Part shown: piece after piece, positions 21,690 through 34,300 of the stretch | Layout of the letters: each line of letters begins with the position of its first letter | How positions within the stretch are numbered: the stretch's first letter is position 1 | From: Brachypodium distachyon | Lineage: Eukaryota; Streptophyta; Magnoliopsida; Poales; Poaceae | Direction: 5' to 3' | DNA: 64,000 nucleotides | Assembly (NCBI RefSeq): GCF_000005505.3 | Contig: NC_016133.3 | Location: 51,921,237 to 51,985,236 of the forward strand | Notes under the pieces: generated by a model | Database searches by the model: none | What the model saw: the letters and a program-made list of their open reading frames with translations, nothing else | What the model was told of the DNA's origin: nothing | Made by a program: the position numbers and the translations under genes

Positions 21690-22860
21690 CGAAAAATCGG
21701 TCGGAAACTCAAAAATCATGGCTATAGCCCGCGAAAATGGTTTAAACGGCGGTGTTTCTGCACTGACCCAAAAACGGCTCGAGACAGTGTGCCGGGGGGG
21801 TCGGGATATTGGAAAATCGGTGGAAAACCCGAAAAACATGGGGTATTGCACACGTAAATGGTCAATGAGTTGATGTTTCTGGACAGGCGCGCAAAACTCT
21901 CCGAATCCGTGTACTAGAGTCACTGTATCGAAAAATCAATCAAAAACACACACAAAAATATGTAAAGCTACAACCAACAAAAATGACCAAAACGGTAATT
22001 TTTCTTCACTGACTCAAAGTGCCCGAAACCGCTTGTAGAGAAGGCGCGATATCAGAAAATCAATTTGAAACCCAAAAATACGGATTATAGCACACTAAAA
22101 TGGTCAAAATGCTCATTTTTGTACACCGATCCAAAACCGTGTTAAGGGGAGCACAATATTGGAATATTGAAAGCCCCAAAAAACATAAGCTATAGCGATG
22201 GAAAACGCTGATTTTTTTAACTAGCCAAAACGGCCCAAAATCATGTACCAACTATAGTAGTATTAGAAAATCCACCAAAAACCCAAAAAAACATCAGATA
22301 TAGCTTACGGAGCAGTGATTTTCCTTGACAGACAAGTACTCCCTGAAATCGTGTATCAGAGGGTCACAAAAAACATGGGTTATAGCCATGAAATTGACGA
22401 GAACGCTAATGTTTTTTTGACAGGTTGATAAGACTGACCACAAACTTGTTGTGAGGGTCACGATATTGGAAAAATGGACCGAAACCCATAAAACGAAAAG
22501 GGAGAACAGTGATTTTCATGACTGGTCAAAAGTGGCAAGAACTCATGTACCAGGATCACGATATCGAAAAATCAGTGAAAACCTAAGAAAACATGAGCCC
22601 ACGGAAACGGTCAAAGTGGTGATTTTTCTGATAAGCAAAAAAGACATGTCCTATCCCACCAGATTTGGCTGGAAATTTTTCGATTCGGTTTCACTCATAC
22701 AAAGAACTATTAAAAAAATGTACTAAGTGTCTCGATATCGGAAGATCGGCTCAAAACCCAAAACAATTGAGATACAACCTGCGAAAACGGTCAGAACATG
22801 TGATTTTTTTGCTAACGGCTAAAAACGGCTTTCGCTAAACACATATCGAGTTATCGTCCA
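21690..22860. repeat. Diverged tandem array, unit about 100-124 bp, about nine to ten units
   Basis: A phrase of the form gaaaatcgg-c-aaaaccca followed by aaaacatgggctatagc, then gaaaacggtcaaa, gtgatttttct and gac-ca-aa recurs along the whole segment. Phrase starts lie near 21694, 21812, 21931, 22055, 22165, 22265, 22360, 22468, 22564 and 22739. Units differ from each other by many substitutions and short indels, one unit near 22360 is shortened and one near 22640 has extra sequence. I recognise no family with certainty; it has no coding content. Confidence 0.75.
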
Positions 22861-24587
22861 ATCAGATGATCTGGGCCATGCTGCGGGAGTTGGACTTCGT
22901 GCACAGTTCAATCGCAAAATCTGTTGGGTCCAGCACTAGGTCGCACCCCCCCAGGGTCGTATAGATCACTTTCCTGATCTCGTTAGCTTTCGCCATTGCC
23001 AGGAATGGGCAGAGGCTTCTTTTGCTGGCCCTTGTGGCGTGTGACGGGGCACTTTCATCTTTCATGTAAACTACTACGAAAATAGTACAATAAGAGAGGT
23101 ATAGTACTCCTAGCTAAACCTTGCATTGCATCGTTATCCCAGAGGAGATAAGCACCACTTGCTAATTAAATTGACCATTGGGTTATCAGCCCCAAAACAA
23201 ACCAATTATAGTGGTTGTACGTGGGGCGCGCGAGTGGCTGAGCTAGCACATTAGGCCAAACCAAAACCCACGATGGAGGCAACAATCCAGCTAATTAAAC
23301 TAGTCCTACAGGCGAGACCAATCGATGTGCAATCACCATGCTGTTCACCCACAGTGGTCCTTGTGCCCTTGCGTTAGATATCCTGCAGGCTGCACCTCCT
23401 CACCATCTCGATCACTAGGTAGCAGCAAGCAACATCATCTGGCGATCGAGTTGGGATGGCTGTACGTGCGGTATTGCATCAGCCGCCACGATACACAGTG
23501 TGTCTTTTTCTCTGCGCACGGCCGGGCAAGAACGGAAGGAGAGGCCGGCCGGGACCTAGAGAAGACCCCACGCACCCACCACCAAATATTATTATCTTGT
23601 CCTATAAGAATTATTAAGAACTACCCGCATCGCTGCATCTCTCTGTTCCCTCTGCCTTCACGTCTCCCTCTCCTTCCTTTTCTTGTTGGTTGCGGATTTG
23701 GGATCTTTGCCATTATCGGCGCGCGGTGCCGGCCCGGCCGCCTTGACGCACCGACGCCGGACGTTCCGGGGGATCGTCGTTTGGCCTTGGGAGTTTGGAT
23801 GGACTTCCAAATGGACAACGGACACTACTCGCATCAAGGTATGTCCCTCTCTCTGCTCCTGGATTTGATTGCTCTGTCTCTCCGTTCTCTGTGTTTTGTT
23901 GTTTTGGCTCGTCGAGTCTAGCTACGACTAGGAGATCGTCCAGCTCCTGTTTGTCTCTGTTTCGTCTTATGACGCGTGGTAAGACTGTCAGGGTTGCAGC
24001 CATCGCGGTAGCTGTTGATTTCCAGTATCTGCATATAGCTGCTTTGTGTTGTGGTCTTGTGGATGCTCCCTTTTGTTTGATCTCGAGTAATTTGATTGGA
24101 CTTGCGAGATGCTGGCATGCTGCCTTCGACTGTTCGATCATCGGTGTTGACCTTTGTCGTGTGTGCATTCGCCGAGGAACACAGAGGAAAGATTGAGAAC
24201 AGATTGGCATGTCGCTCTCGCTAGCCGTTAGTGCTCGGCATATATTTCTTTGGATGAGAAAAATGGTACCGTACTATGAAAAGGGAATTTTAATCGACGG
24301 TAGGTCTACAGTACGATTATGATGCCAGAGAGGACTAGTGAACTCTCTTTCATTCATCTCATGCTCGATTGGCTCGATGCTTTGTCATCGTCGCATAGGC
24401 TGGGTTTTATACTGTGTATCAGCATGATGGATCAATAAAATGGCTCATTTTCGGAGGAAAAAAAATCTCTCACCCCGTGATATGTGTTACCAACTTCTCC
24501 ACATATCAGTAGATGCTAATATTCTAGGCTATATGAACTAGTACGGTGTTTCGTGCAATTGTGCGGAAAACATTTTTACACATTTTT
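22861..24587. other. Spacer with a gene-start-like segment and a transcript-end-like segment
   Basis: At 23620-23830 a pyrimidine-rich leader precedes ATG at 23801 (MDFQMDNGHYSHQ) and a good splice donor (CAAG|GTATGT), but no downstream coding exon was found. At 24360-24470 the sequence ends in aataaaatgg, then a short A-run, like the 3' end of a LINE or retroposed transcript. I read this as a captured or truncated gene fragment, with low confidence. Confidence 0.3.
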
Positions 24588-24640
24588 GCTTCTCAACTAC
24601 CAATTATATATGCATGCTTGTCCACCCATGTTAGAGACCT

Positions 24641-25950
24641 GAAAGATCAAGTATGTCTTCAAGAAGGAGGGTGTGTGTGTTGAATTGAAGATTATCAAAT
24701 TTTACTTCAAATTAAAACAGGTTCTTCAAACAGGATAGAACAAGTGAAGACACAAAGCATTTCTTAGACTTAGCAGAGTTACAACAGCGGAATACAGTGA
24801 AGAAAAACAGTAATTGAAGACAGTTCAGAGCAGTTCAAACTGAAACAAACAGTTAATGAAGATTGAAGATAAATAGGTGAGGAAAGGTATCACCCGGACA
24901 CAGAGACACGATGATTTGTTTCTCGAAGTTCAGATTGTTGGCACAATCTTACGTCTCTGTTGAGGGGGTTGAGTCACACAAGATTCGCGGACACACAAGT
25001 CCACCCAATACTCCTGAGCTAAGACCAAAGTCTCTCCCAGTTACTCGTGATAGATCTTTCTTCGCAGAGGCGATCTTCAGGGCTTCACAGACTAGTTGAG
25101 GCAAATCATACCTTGATTGCTCTTCAACGACGCCTAGCCGTCTAGGTGCTGCCAAACACCAAGAGTAACAAGTTCTTCAACGTTTGGCTAGGAGGGAGAT
25201 ATCATTTTCTTCAGCTCAGCTCAGCTCTAAGATTTTTCTTTACAAAATCGTTTTTGAGATCTCCACCGAATGGTAGAGGGGGTTGGCTGTTATATAGCCG
25301 GGCTGGAAAAACTAGCCGTTACCGACCGTTGAACCCCACTGAAGAATTGAGACGCCACCGGTCTCGAGACACCAACGGTCTCCGTCTTCCATCGAAGACA
25401 TTTTTCTTCAAGTGCCAACGATCATCGTAACAAATAGTTTGACTGGTCAGACCAAAAACCAACACCACGTTTTTCAAACATTTTTGAATTCAAACTCCTT
25501 TTGAAAACAAAACAAGTCTTCAGTCTGAAGAAACTGATCCAGGAACATTCGAGCTCTTCTTCACACATGAAGACAACGAATCTCGAAACATCCTAGACTC
25601 AACTTTCTTCATAACGAAGACACACATTTTTTTATCCTAAGTTGAGCATAAGGAAAATGAATTTTTCACAACCAGCTTACCGCTTGGAACCCCTCTTAAT
25701 AGTACGGCTTGTCCTATACTCAAATTGAAGACAATTCTTCACAGAAATTTTAGAAAACATCCTTAGCCTGCCCGTAAGCCTTGATGCTTCAAGCCTTCTT
25801 CCTATCTTCAATTTTGAGGGATCTCCAACGCCGGTTGGAACTCTTCATCCATGAGACTAAGCATCTGAAACACTCAATTTGCACATTAGTCCCTTAACCA
25901 ATTTGTCATGAATCATCAAAACCCATACGGGGGCACATGATTCGCTTTCA
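24641..25950 (-). mobile_element. LTR-like block (solo or partial LTR)
   Basis: A non-coding block rich in gaag/cttc words. Read on the minus strand it starts near tgcccccgtatgggttttg, then has the aaattggttaagggactaat phrase that I associate with grass LTR-retrotransposon ends. No gag, pol or second LTR is present. On both sides lie two similar copies of a sequence of about 55 bp (24588-24640 and 25971-26025), which is far longer than the usual 5-bp target duplication. The exact termini are uncertain. Confidence 0.45.
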
Positions 25951-26039
25951 AGACCTAGCCTTAGCAGGAAGCTTCTCAACTATCAATTAAATATGCATGC
26001 TTGTCCACACCCATGTTTGAGACCTAGCCTTAGCAGGAA
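25951..26039. repeat. Short direct repeat, 69-bp spacing
   Basis: The 20-base phrase agacctagccttagcaggaa occurs at 25951-25970 and again at 26020-26039. The sequence between the two, gcttctcaac ... ccatgtttg, also has a copy at 24588-24640 on the other side of the LTR-like block. Confidence 0.85.
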
Positions 26040-26573
26040 TTTATACTGACACTATATCCGTATAAGAAATTCAAACTTAGGTCGCGGTAGGTAAGTTGGA
26101 TGCTTATAAGAGATGATATGTTGTGTTTGACGTGATATTAGAGCAATAAACCCAGATGAATTTTGAACCATGACTCCATGAGCATGATTGGTCCTTAGAA
26201 GTGCAAGATTAACCAACCTCAGGATACCTAGAAAAGTAAATTTGACCAATCCCACTACACTTAAAAGTTCGAAAGCATATCGTGTTTTGTATGGTTTCAT
26301 ATAGTAATTCACACTAAATTTTGAACGCAAACTAACTGGTTGAGCAGCGTTTTCGTTGAATTGATTGATTGTTTCATGTGATATTAGATATGTATCTGGA
26401 ATTAAAATGGACTACATAGTTGATGCAGTGATGCACAGAGGAACCAAATGTATACGATTTTTGTTCGGGACCATTTATGAGGAAACACCTAACGTCATCG
26501 TGGCATTCGATAGAGAAAAGTTTGCAGAAAAACAACGCCACATGGAGTCAAAACCAGGAGATGATAAATAATA

Positions 26574-27017
26574 GAGAAAAATATATTTTTCGTCCCTCAA
26601 CTTGTCGAAAAGTACTCAATGGTCTCTCAACTTTTTTTTTCGTACAGTTTTCATCCCCTAACTGTTGAAACTGACACAAATAGTCCCTTGTCCATTCCAA
26701 AGCGGTATTAGTACCATCGTATTATGGTTTTGGCCCCATAATTGTTATGTTAGCCTATCAAATCGGCATCATTTTTCGTTTTACCCCTTGAGTCCAAAAG
26801 AAACAAAAAAGACCTAACCCAGTGTAGTATTTTGAGGTCAAAACCATGAACATCAACACTAATACCACGTCGCATCAGGGAGAGACCATTGTTATCCAGT
26901 TTTGACAATTGATGGACGAAAAATATATAAAAAAACGTTAAGAAACCATTTATATACTTTTCGATAAGTTGAGAGACGAAAATATACTTCCACAATGCTG
27001 GAGGGAGTACTTTTCTC
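26574..27017. mobile_element. Mutator-type MITE with 9-bp target duplication, 444 bp
   Basis: The arms are inverted: left GAGAAAAATATATTTTTCG ... cctcaacttgtcgaaaagta; right tacttttcgataagttgagag ... ending CTTTTCTC. TAAATAATA lies exactly on both sides (26565-26573 and 27018-27026), the 9-bp duplication of Mutator-like transposons. The right arm has an extra stretch with gctggagggagtac. Non-coding. It lies about 1.35 kb upstream of the AGO1 start codon. Confidence 0.85.
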
Positions 27018-27026
27018 TAAATAATA

Positions 27027-28372
27027 TCCCTTTTGCTAATTTTGGTGAACAAGCATATACAATTTCGAGATTGTAGATTTTTTTTTTGACTTTTCTAACA
27101 ATTGATGAGCAAAAATATATTTTTCTCTGAGAAAAAAAAAAGGTTTCCGTCTAGCGCTCGTGCAACACAGCGATGAACCGGCTGCTCGTCAGTCGTCATT
27201 CAGCAAACCCTCCCATTGCGGCGGCTCCTCCACCAGCCTCCTCCCCTGCGCGCCACCCCATGGTGACCTTCCCCATCCCGTCACCGACAGCCTCCACACC
27301 GTGTCCAGCGAGAGCTAGGCCTCCCCGACGGCCTCCTCAGGCTCAGGGAGGCAGCGCATGGCGGCCATGACATCGAGAGCGCGCCCGGCGACCTCCACAG
27401 CAAGGCCACGCTCAGCAACCCCTCCATGGCAAGATTTTTCCTATTCACGACGTCTGCATTACAGCATGGATTTCATTTGGTTGTCATGGAATAGCCATGT
27501 TATGGACTTGTTTTGATTTGAACTGTGAATCTGTGAGTTTCATAAATTGTTGTGCGGAATTAGTCATGTGAAATTTCAGATTTGCCACGGTGGTACTAAA
27601 AAGGTTAATTCTCATGTTAAAAATGTCATGTGGATGTGATTATGTTTAAAACAATTTAGTGTTGCCGTGTGCAATTTTATGGTGTTATCATGGTGGGATA
27701 TTTGGTGTTGTCACACAGCAGCAGGAACAAGCAACCTGAGGATACACTGCGGTAGCAGGAAGCCACGAAGCAGCAACAAATTTGTTTATGTGCCATTGAG
27801 GGTAAAAGAGGTCATTTAACCCAACTAATGGACCAATTGAGGGATTTTCAGTGGCATATGACCTAAGTGGCCATTAATCAATGACATATAAGGAAATTTC
27901 CTTTTGTTTCTTTCATTTTTGACAAAAAAATCAGTTTACTTGCTGTTTATAACTTTTTTTTTTGTGGTGAACAAATGCATCACTTTTAAAAATTATTTGA
28001 TTTATCTTTGCTTTTGGGATTTGGGGACATAACAAAAACTGTTGTATCCATATGATGGTGGAGGCTCTGTTATTGTGCACGCTGCTGCCTGATTTATTTT
28101 TTGTTGCAAATCCCATCTGCCAGTTTAGGCCATAAAATTGGGCATATGTAGCGTCTTCAGTTCTATGGCAAAAGCTGGTCAATTCCCCATCCTCATTATT
28201 TTACTTTGTGCTTGGTCATTCGGTTCTCTATCTTTATTTGAAGTTCAAGTTGATACTCTTTCGCTTTCATCTTCCTATATATATATACCTTGGAGCTACC
28301 TGCTAACTTTCTGCTTATGTTTTCGAAGATCAATAGTGAAATTATAATTTTCTTCACCTTGCAGCTTTAACT
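27027..28372 (+). other. AGO1 promoter and 5' leader region
   Basis: A GC-rich stretch at 27160-27430 may be a noncoding first exon. A strong acceptor (TTCACCTTGCAG, ending at 28364) lies eight bases upstream of the AGO1 ATG, so a 5' UTR intron is likely; its donor is not certain. The AT-rich rest would then be that intron. No other gene was seen. Confidence 0.4.
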
Positions 28373-31300
28373 ATGGTGAAAAATAAACAATATGCTGCCA
28401 TTAGCTCCGGGGAAAGTTCCAAAACTCAGGAAGCTACAAGAACCCCTGGACAGGGCCCTTCACAGAGAGTTGAGAGAGGTCAGCAGCGTGGAGGTAGCAA
28501 CCGGGCACATGCCAATACTCAATATTCTCAACAAGGAGGTCGTGGTGGTGGGCATTACCAGGATCCAGCATCACAGCAACCACCTGGGGGTCCTGTTAAG
28601 TATCAAGCACATGGGTATTATGGCCACGGTGGCCCAAACCAAAGAGGAATGTCACAACCATACCATGACGGGCGTAGGAGTGGCGGTGGTGGAAGAGGAG
28701 TTCCTATTACTCCATCAATAACACTTCCCGAACTGCACCAAGCCCCACAAGTTCAGCACCAAGTTCCTGTGGTTACTCCTTCACCGCGGGAAACTGGCTC
28801 ATCCTCACTAGGTGTTGATATGAACACTGGACAACTCCAGCTACAGTTTCAGCAACTTGTTAACCTAGGTCAAAGTTCCTCTGGACAGGGTATCCAATTA
28901 GCACCACCATCGAGTAAATCTGTAAGATTTCCAATGCGCCCTGGCAAGGGTAAATTAGGCAATAGGTGCATCGTGAAAGCAAATCATTTCTCTGCTGAAC
29001 TGCCTGATAAAGATCTTCATCAATATGATGTAAGGTCCCCTTCTCGCAGAACTTTTTATACATATGAAGTACATTTCTTTCATGAGCTTTCATTTTATAT
29101 GACACTAGGTCTCTATAACTCCCGACGTCCCTTCACGTGGTGTCAATCGTGCAGTCATGGGGCAGCTTGTAACCCTCTTCAGGCAATCTCATTTGGGTGG
29201 TAGTCTTCCTGCCTATGATGGAAGGAAGAGCCTATATACTGCTGGGCCATTGCCATTCACTTCTAGGACCTTTGAAATTATTCTTCAGGATGAGGAGGAT
29301 AGACTTGGTGGTGCGCAAGCTGCACAAAGGTATGCGATTCTGAACATATCCGTGACCTGGTACAGTGTATGTTCCTTACTAATATATCTGCCTGTCTTAA
29401 GGCGTGAAAAACATTTTACGGTCGTCATAAAGTTCGCGGCGCGCGCTGATCTCCATCATTTAGCTATGTTTTTGGCTGGGAGGCAAGCAGATGCTCCTCA
29501 AGAAGCTCTTCAAGTGCTTGACATCGTTCTACGTGAACTGCCTACAGCAAGGTAATCTTTTTCCACCGTGCTTATGCAACATTATCATTATTCTGCTAGC
29601 ATAGCTGTTGAACATTCTTCTTTTTTTTTCATGTCTAGGTATTCCCCAGTTGCCAGGTCATTTTATTCACCTAACTTAGGGAGGCGCCAGCAACTCGGTG
29701 ATGGCTTGGAAAGTTGGCGTGGCTTTTACCAGAGCATACGGCCCACACAGATGGGACTTTCACTGAATATTGGTTAGATCCCAAACTCTTCGTCTTCACA
29801 ATTCATAGTACTGCTACGAGAAGAGCAATCATACTCTTACTTTAGAATAATAACCATTTTAGAATGCTTTCATACCATAATAACTTGTACTAGTCATTAT
29901 TGATAAACACAACTTCCTTCTTGGAAACTTTAAAGTAAGGTATCGCTGGTACATAGTCTTTTATTACAGCAAAGTTCAAAAAAAAATTCTCTCCCCTAAT
30001 ATTTCCCCACTCTGGCCTCCTCTACTTTTAGGATGATTAGTAGCTATTCAACAGACGTATGTAAAGCTCTCAAATTACAATGACATGACCCATGCTTGCT
30101 CCAGTAGAGCAGTAATGTTGAGAGCAAATAATATACAGGACTCCTACTATGGTGTCCACAATTTGAACCGCCCTCTCAATATGACTTCCTGTTCCCATTT
30201 CTTATCAACTCCCACCAATTTAGTAGCATCTTTGTTCTACATTTTTGTAGATGAATAATTGGAAAGCAAGGTATCATACTTCAGTGTCATCGTACATAGC
30301 AGTCATTAGGAGTTGGGATCATTTATTCATTTGTGTTTGGAAACCAAGAGTCTTAGATGTTGTATTTATGTTTATATTTGTTTGTCATTTTCTATGCTTG
30401 CTTAATGAGTAGAGCATGTGTTCACTGCTCAGTCCAGTCCTAAGATATGAATCATACAGTGGCAGAGGCCATTAAATTGATTCTGGTCTTCTCTCGCATC
30501 TTGAGGTAGCTTGACATTTTTCTCTTGCAGATATGTCATCTACAGCATTCATCGAGCCTTTGCCTGTGATTGATTTTGTTGCACAACTTTTGAACAGAAA
30601 CGTATCAGTTAGACCATTATCAGATGCTGATCGGGTGAAGGTTAGGTTATTCTATTGACTATCACATGGTTTATGCTCATATGCTTTTTCAGTACACAAT
30701 GCTTAGTTTGAAATTTTGTGCTCACTCTTGACTTAGTACAAGCTTCCCTCCTTTTTCCAACTGATCAGATCAAGAAGGCTCTACGAGGTGTAAAGGTTGA
30801 GGTCACACATAGAGGCAATATGCGCAGAAAGTATCGTATATCTGGCCTTACCTCGCAAGCAACAAGAGAGTTAACGTATGTAGTTCTCTTACATATGAAG
30901 CCTCATTTATGCCCACGAGCGTATTGTATGTTTATTTGATTATTGCACTTGCTTTGTTTGGCCTGGGACAGTTTCCCTATAGATAATCATGGTACTGTGA
31001 AGACAGTAGTGCGATACTTCCAGGAGACATACGGTTTTAACATTCAGCATACTACTTTGCCTTGCTTGCAAGTGGGCAATCCACAGAGGCCAAATTACCT
31101 TCCCATGGAGGTTGGCATCCTTAACGACCTCTATTATCTCCATTCAACATGCTATATACTTATATAGAGTAAAAGAGTTATAGACACTTCATTTTATATC
31201 ATCAGCTGTCTCCTTTCGCCTTGAAATTTCAGGTCTGTAAGATTATCGAGGGACAGCGTTACTCAAAACGACTGAATGAGAAGCAGATAACTGCTCTTCT

Positions 31301-34300
31301 TAAAGTGACCTGCCAGCGCCCCCAACAGAGGGAGCTGGACATTTTGCAGGTAACCCTGCTACAGTTGTGGTATAAATTATTTTTAACTGATTTATCTCTG
31401 TTAACTGCAGTATTTTCTATTTCTTTGTTCTTTCTTGTGATGATCTATTTCTGGTTTAGTCGTTCATTTTCCTGAGATTATTTATTTATCTATTCTATTT
31501 GGATCTGGTTTTGTTTTCTTTTTTACCGTTAATTTGATTTGGTATTAAAGATGTTCAAAAACATGTTATTGCATGTTAAGGTGGCTTGATGGGTTTAAAT
31601 TGCTCTTTTTGTATAGTACCGCAGATATCTGTCTTTGTTCTTGCAGATATAATCATTATCCAGTTTCTTTTCCTTTTCTGACAAGAAGATTGGCTTATAA
31701 GTTGAACTTGTTTCTTGTTTTATCTTTTATTATCAGACAGTGAATCACAATGCATACCATGAGGATCCATATGCGCAGGAGTTTGGTATAAGGATTGATA
31801 AGAAACTTGCATCAGTTGAAGCTCGTATCTTACCTCCCCCTAGAGTAAGCTAAATGTTTTAGCACATGGTTGGCATCTTAATTTCAACTCTCAAGTCTAT
31901 ATATGTTATCCCTTTTCCTGGATATCTGACTACCGTCCTTTACTATTAGCTTAAATACCACGATAGTGGCAGAGAGAAAGATGTATTACCAAGAATTGGC
32001 CAATGGAATATGAAGAATAAGGTATGCTCTTAGAAGTAAGATATAAATAAAATCAATATAAATTAGGTATTTCTGTGTGTCTCATCCAATATTTGGTTTG
32101 CTTTATTCTCAATAACTATCTGTGTCGATCATCATATAGAAGATTTGTGCTTGACAATACTGTGTACAGTTGCAAATTAAGTTTCTTGGTAATACACTTG
32201 TTACAGAAAATGGTCAATGGTGGGAGAGTGAAGGACTGGACATGCATTAACTTTTCACGACATGTCCAAGATAGTGCAGCAAAGAGTTTCTGTCATGAGT
32301 TGGCTGTCATGTGCCAAATATCTGGGATGGTAGGTCTCTGTCATCTAAACAATTCCTTCAGACATATCTTTTGCAGTATGGCTACTTGTATTATGTTGTC
32401 TTAATGTCTGATCTCTCACACGATTGATACTCTCACGATAGGAGTTTTCAATCGATCCTCTGCTTCCTCCTTTAACTGCGAGACCTGAACATGTAGAAAG
32501 AGCACTCAAGGCACGCTATCAAGATTCCATGACTGTGTTGAAACCACAGGGCAGGGAACTTGACCTGCTTATTGTAATTTTACCTGACAATAATGGTTCT
32601 CTTTATGGTATGCCTTTTAATTCAAAAGATGACTAGAGTATTATCTGATGCAAATACTACTTCCTCTGTTCCTAGATATAAGACGTTTTGGTAGGTCAAT
32701 ATAGCCTACCAAAACATCTTATATTTAAGAACAGAGGTGAGTACTTATTATTCTTACATACATTCCTCAGGTGATCTCAAAAGAATATGTGAGACAGATC
32801 TTGGATTGGTCTCTCAATGCTGTCTCACGAAACATGTTTTTAAGATGAACCAGCAGTATCTTGCAAATGTCGCCCTTAAAATCAATGTTAAGGTTTGTCC
32901 TGGCATGCATCTTCTGCCTACTGTCAACCTGGGAACCATGTTCTCTTTCTATGCTTCTTTTTTGAATTCCTTTACTTTCTTCTAGGTGGGAGGAAGAAAT
33001 ACTGTACTTGTCAATGCTTTGTCAAGGAGAATTCCCCTTGTCAGTGACAGACCAACCATTATATTCGGTGCAGATGTTACCCATCCTCATCCTGGAGAGG
33101 ATTCTAGCCCTTCCATTGCAGCTGTAGGTGCATTATGTGTCAAGCTTAAATTATATTAAGTATATGTATATCATATGATAAAACTTATATTCTGGACGAA
33201 CGGTTGCTCTATCCATGTCGAGCATCCACTTTTCAGTTTTACTATTGCTATGTTCACATCTCCCTGGGCGTCTAATTGCTTGTAATGATTTCATACTCAT
33301 GCAGGTTGTTGCTTCTCAAGATTGGCCTGAGATCACCAAGTATGCTGGATTAGTGAGTGCACAAACCCGTCGCCAGGAGTTGATACAAGATCTTTTTAAA
33401 GTGCAGCAAGATCCTCAGAGAGGGAGTATAGCTGGTGGAATGGTTAGGTATGATCTTGTTCACAATATCTGATATTGTTTGCATGGTATACATATATTAT
33501 ACAAGTTCTATTGATTATGCAGAGAACTTCTCATTTCTTTTAAGAGATCAACTGGACAGAAACCCCAGAGGATCATATTCTATAGGTACTAATCTCATCT
33601 AAGCATATCCGACATTATTGTCCAGAACTCCACATACTTAACATGATTTTTTCAGAGATGGTGTTAGTGAAGGGCAGTTCTATCAGGTTCTGTTGTATGA
33701 GCTTGATGCCATTAGAAAGGTGAGCTTATCTTGTCTACATTTTCTCACATTAGGTTTTCATTGAATCTGAAATGGCATTTTGGTGTAATAAACTAGGCTT
33801 GTGCATCATTGGAGCCCAATTATCAGCCACCTGTTACCTTTGTGGTGGTCCAGAAGCGTCATCATACACGGCTCTTTGCTAATAACCACAATGATCAGCA
33901 CAGTGTTGATAGAAAAAGTGGAAACATATTACCTGGTAAGTAATAAGTTGTTGCTTTGTTGGTGAGTTTAGTTGTTTTGTATAGCTTTTCGACCTATGCC
34001 TGAAAGCTCCCTTGATTTAAAGTGATATTTTCATTATCATCTTATATCTTATTTTAGGAACTGTGGTTGATTCAAAGATATGTCATCCTACCGAGTTTGA
34101 TTTCTACCTTTGTAGCCATGCTGGCATTCAGGTCAATTTTCTATACTTGAAATAAGGATTCTTCGTTGATGGGATGGACCTGAACTGACCTTACATTACA
34201 TTTAGGGAACAAGCCGCCCTGCGCATTACCATGTCCTGTGGGATGAAAACAAATTTACTGCCGACGGTTTGCAGACTCTCACGAACAACTTGTGCTACAC

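Noticed and set aside
27173..27370. Ala/Pro-rich ORF as the first coding exon of AGO1
   Set aside because: The AGO1 start at 28373 (MVKNKQ) matches the usual AGO1 N-terminus, and an acceptor just upstream shows that preceding exons are noncoding.
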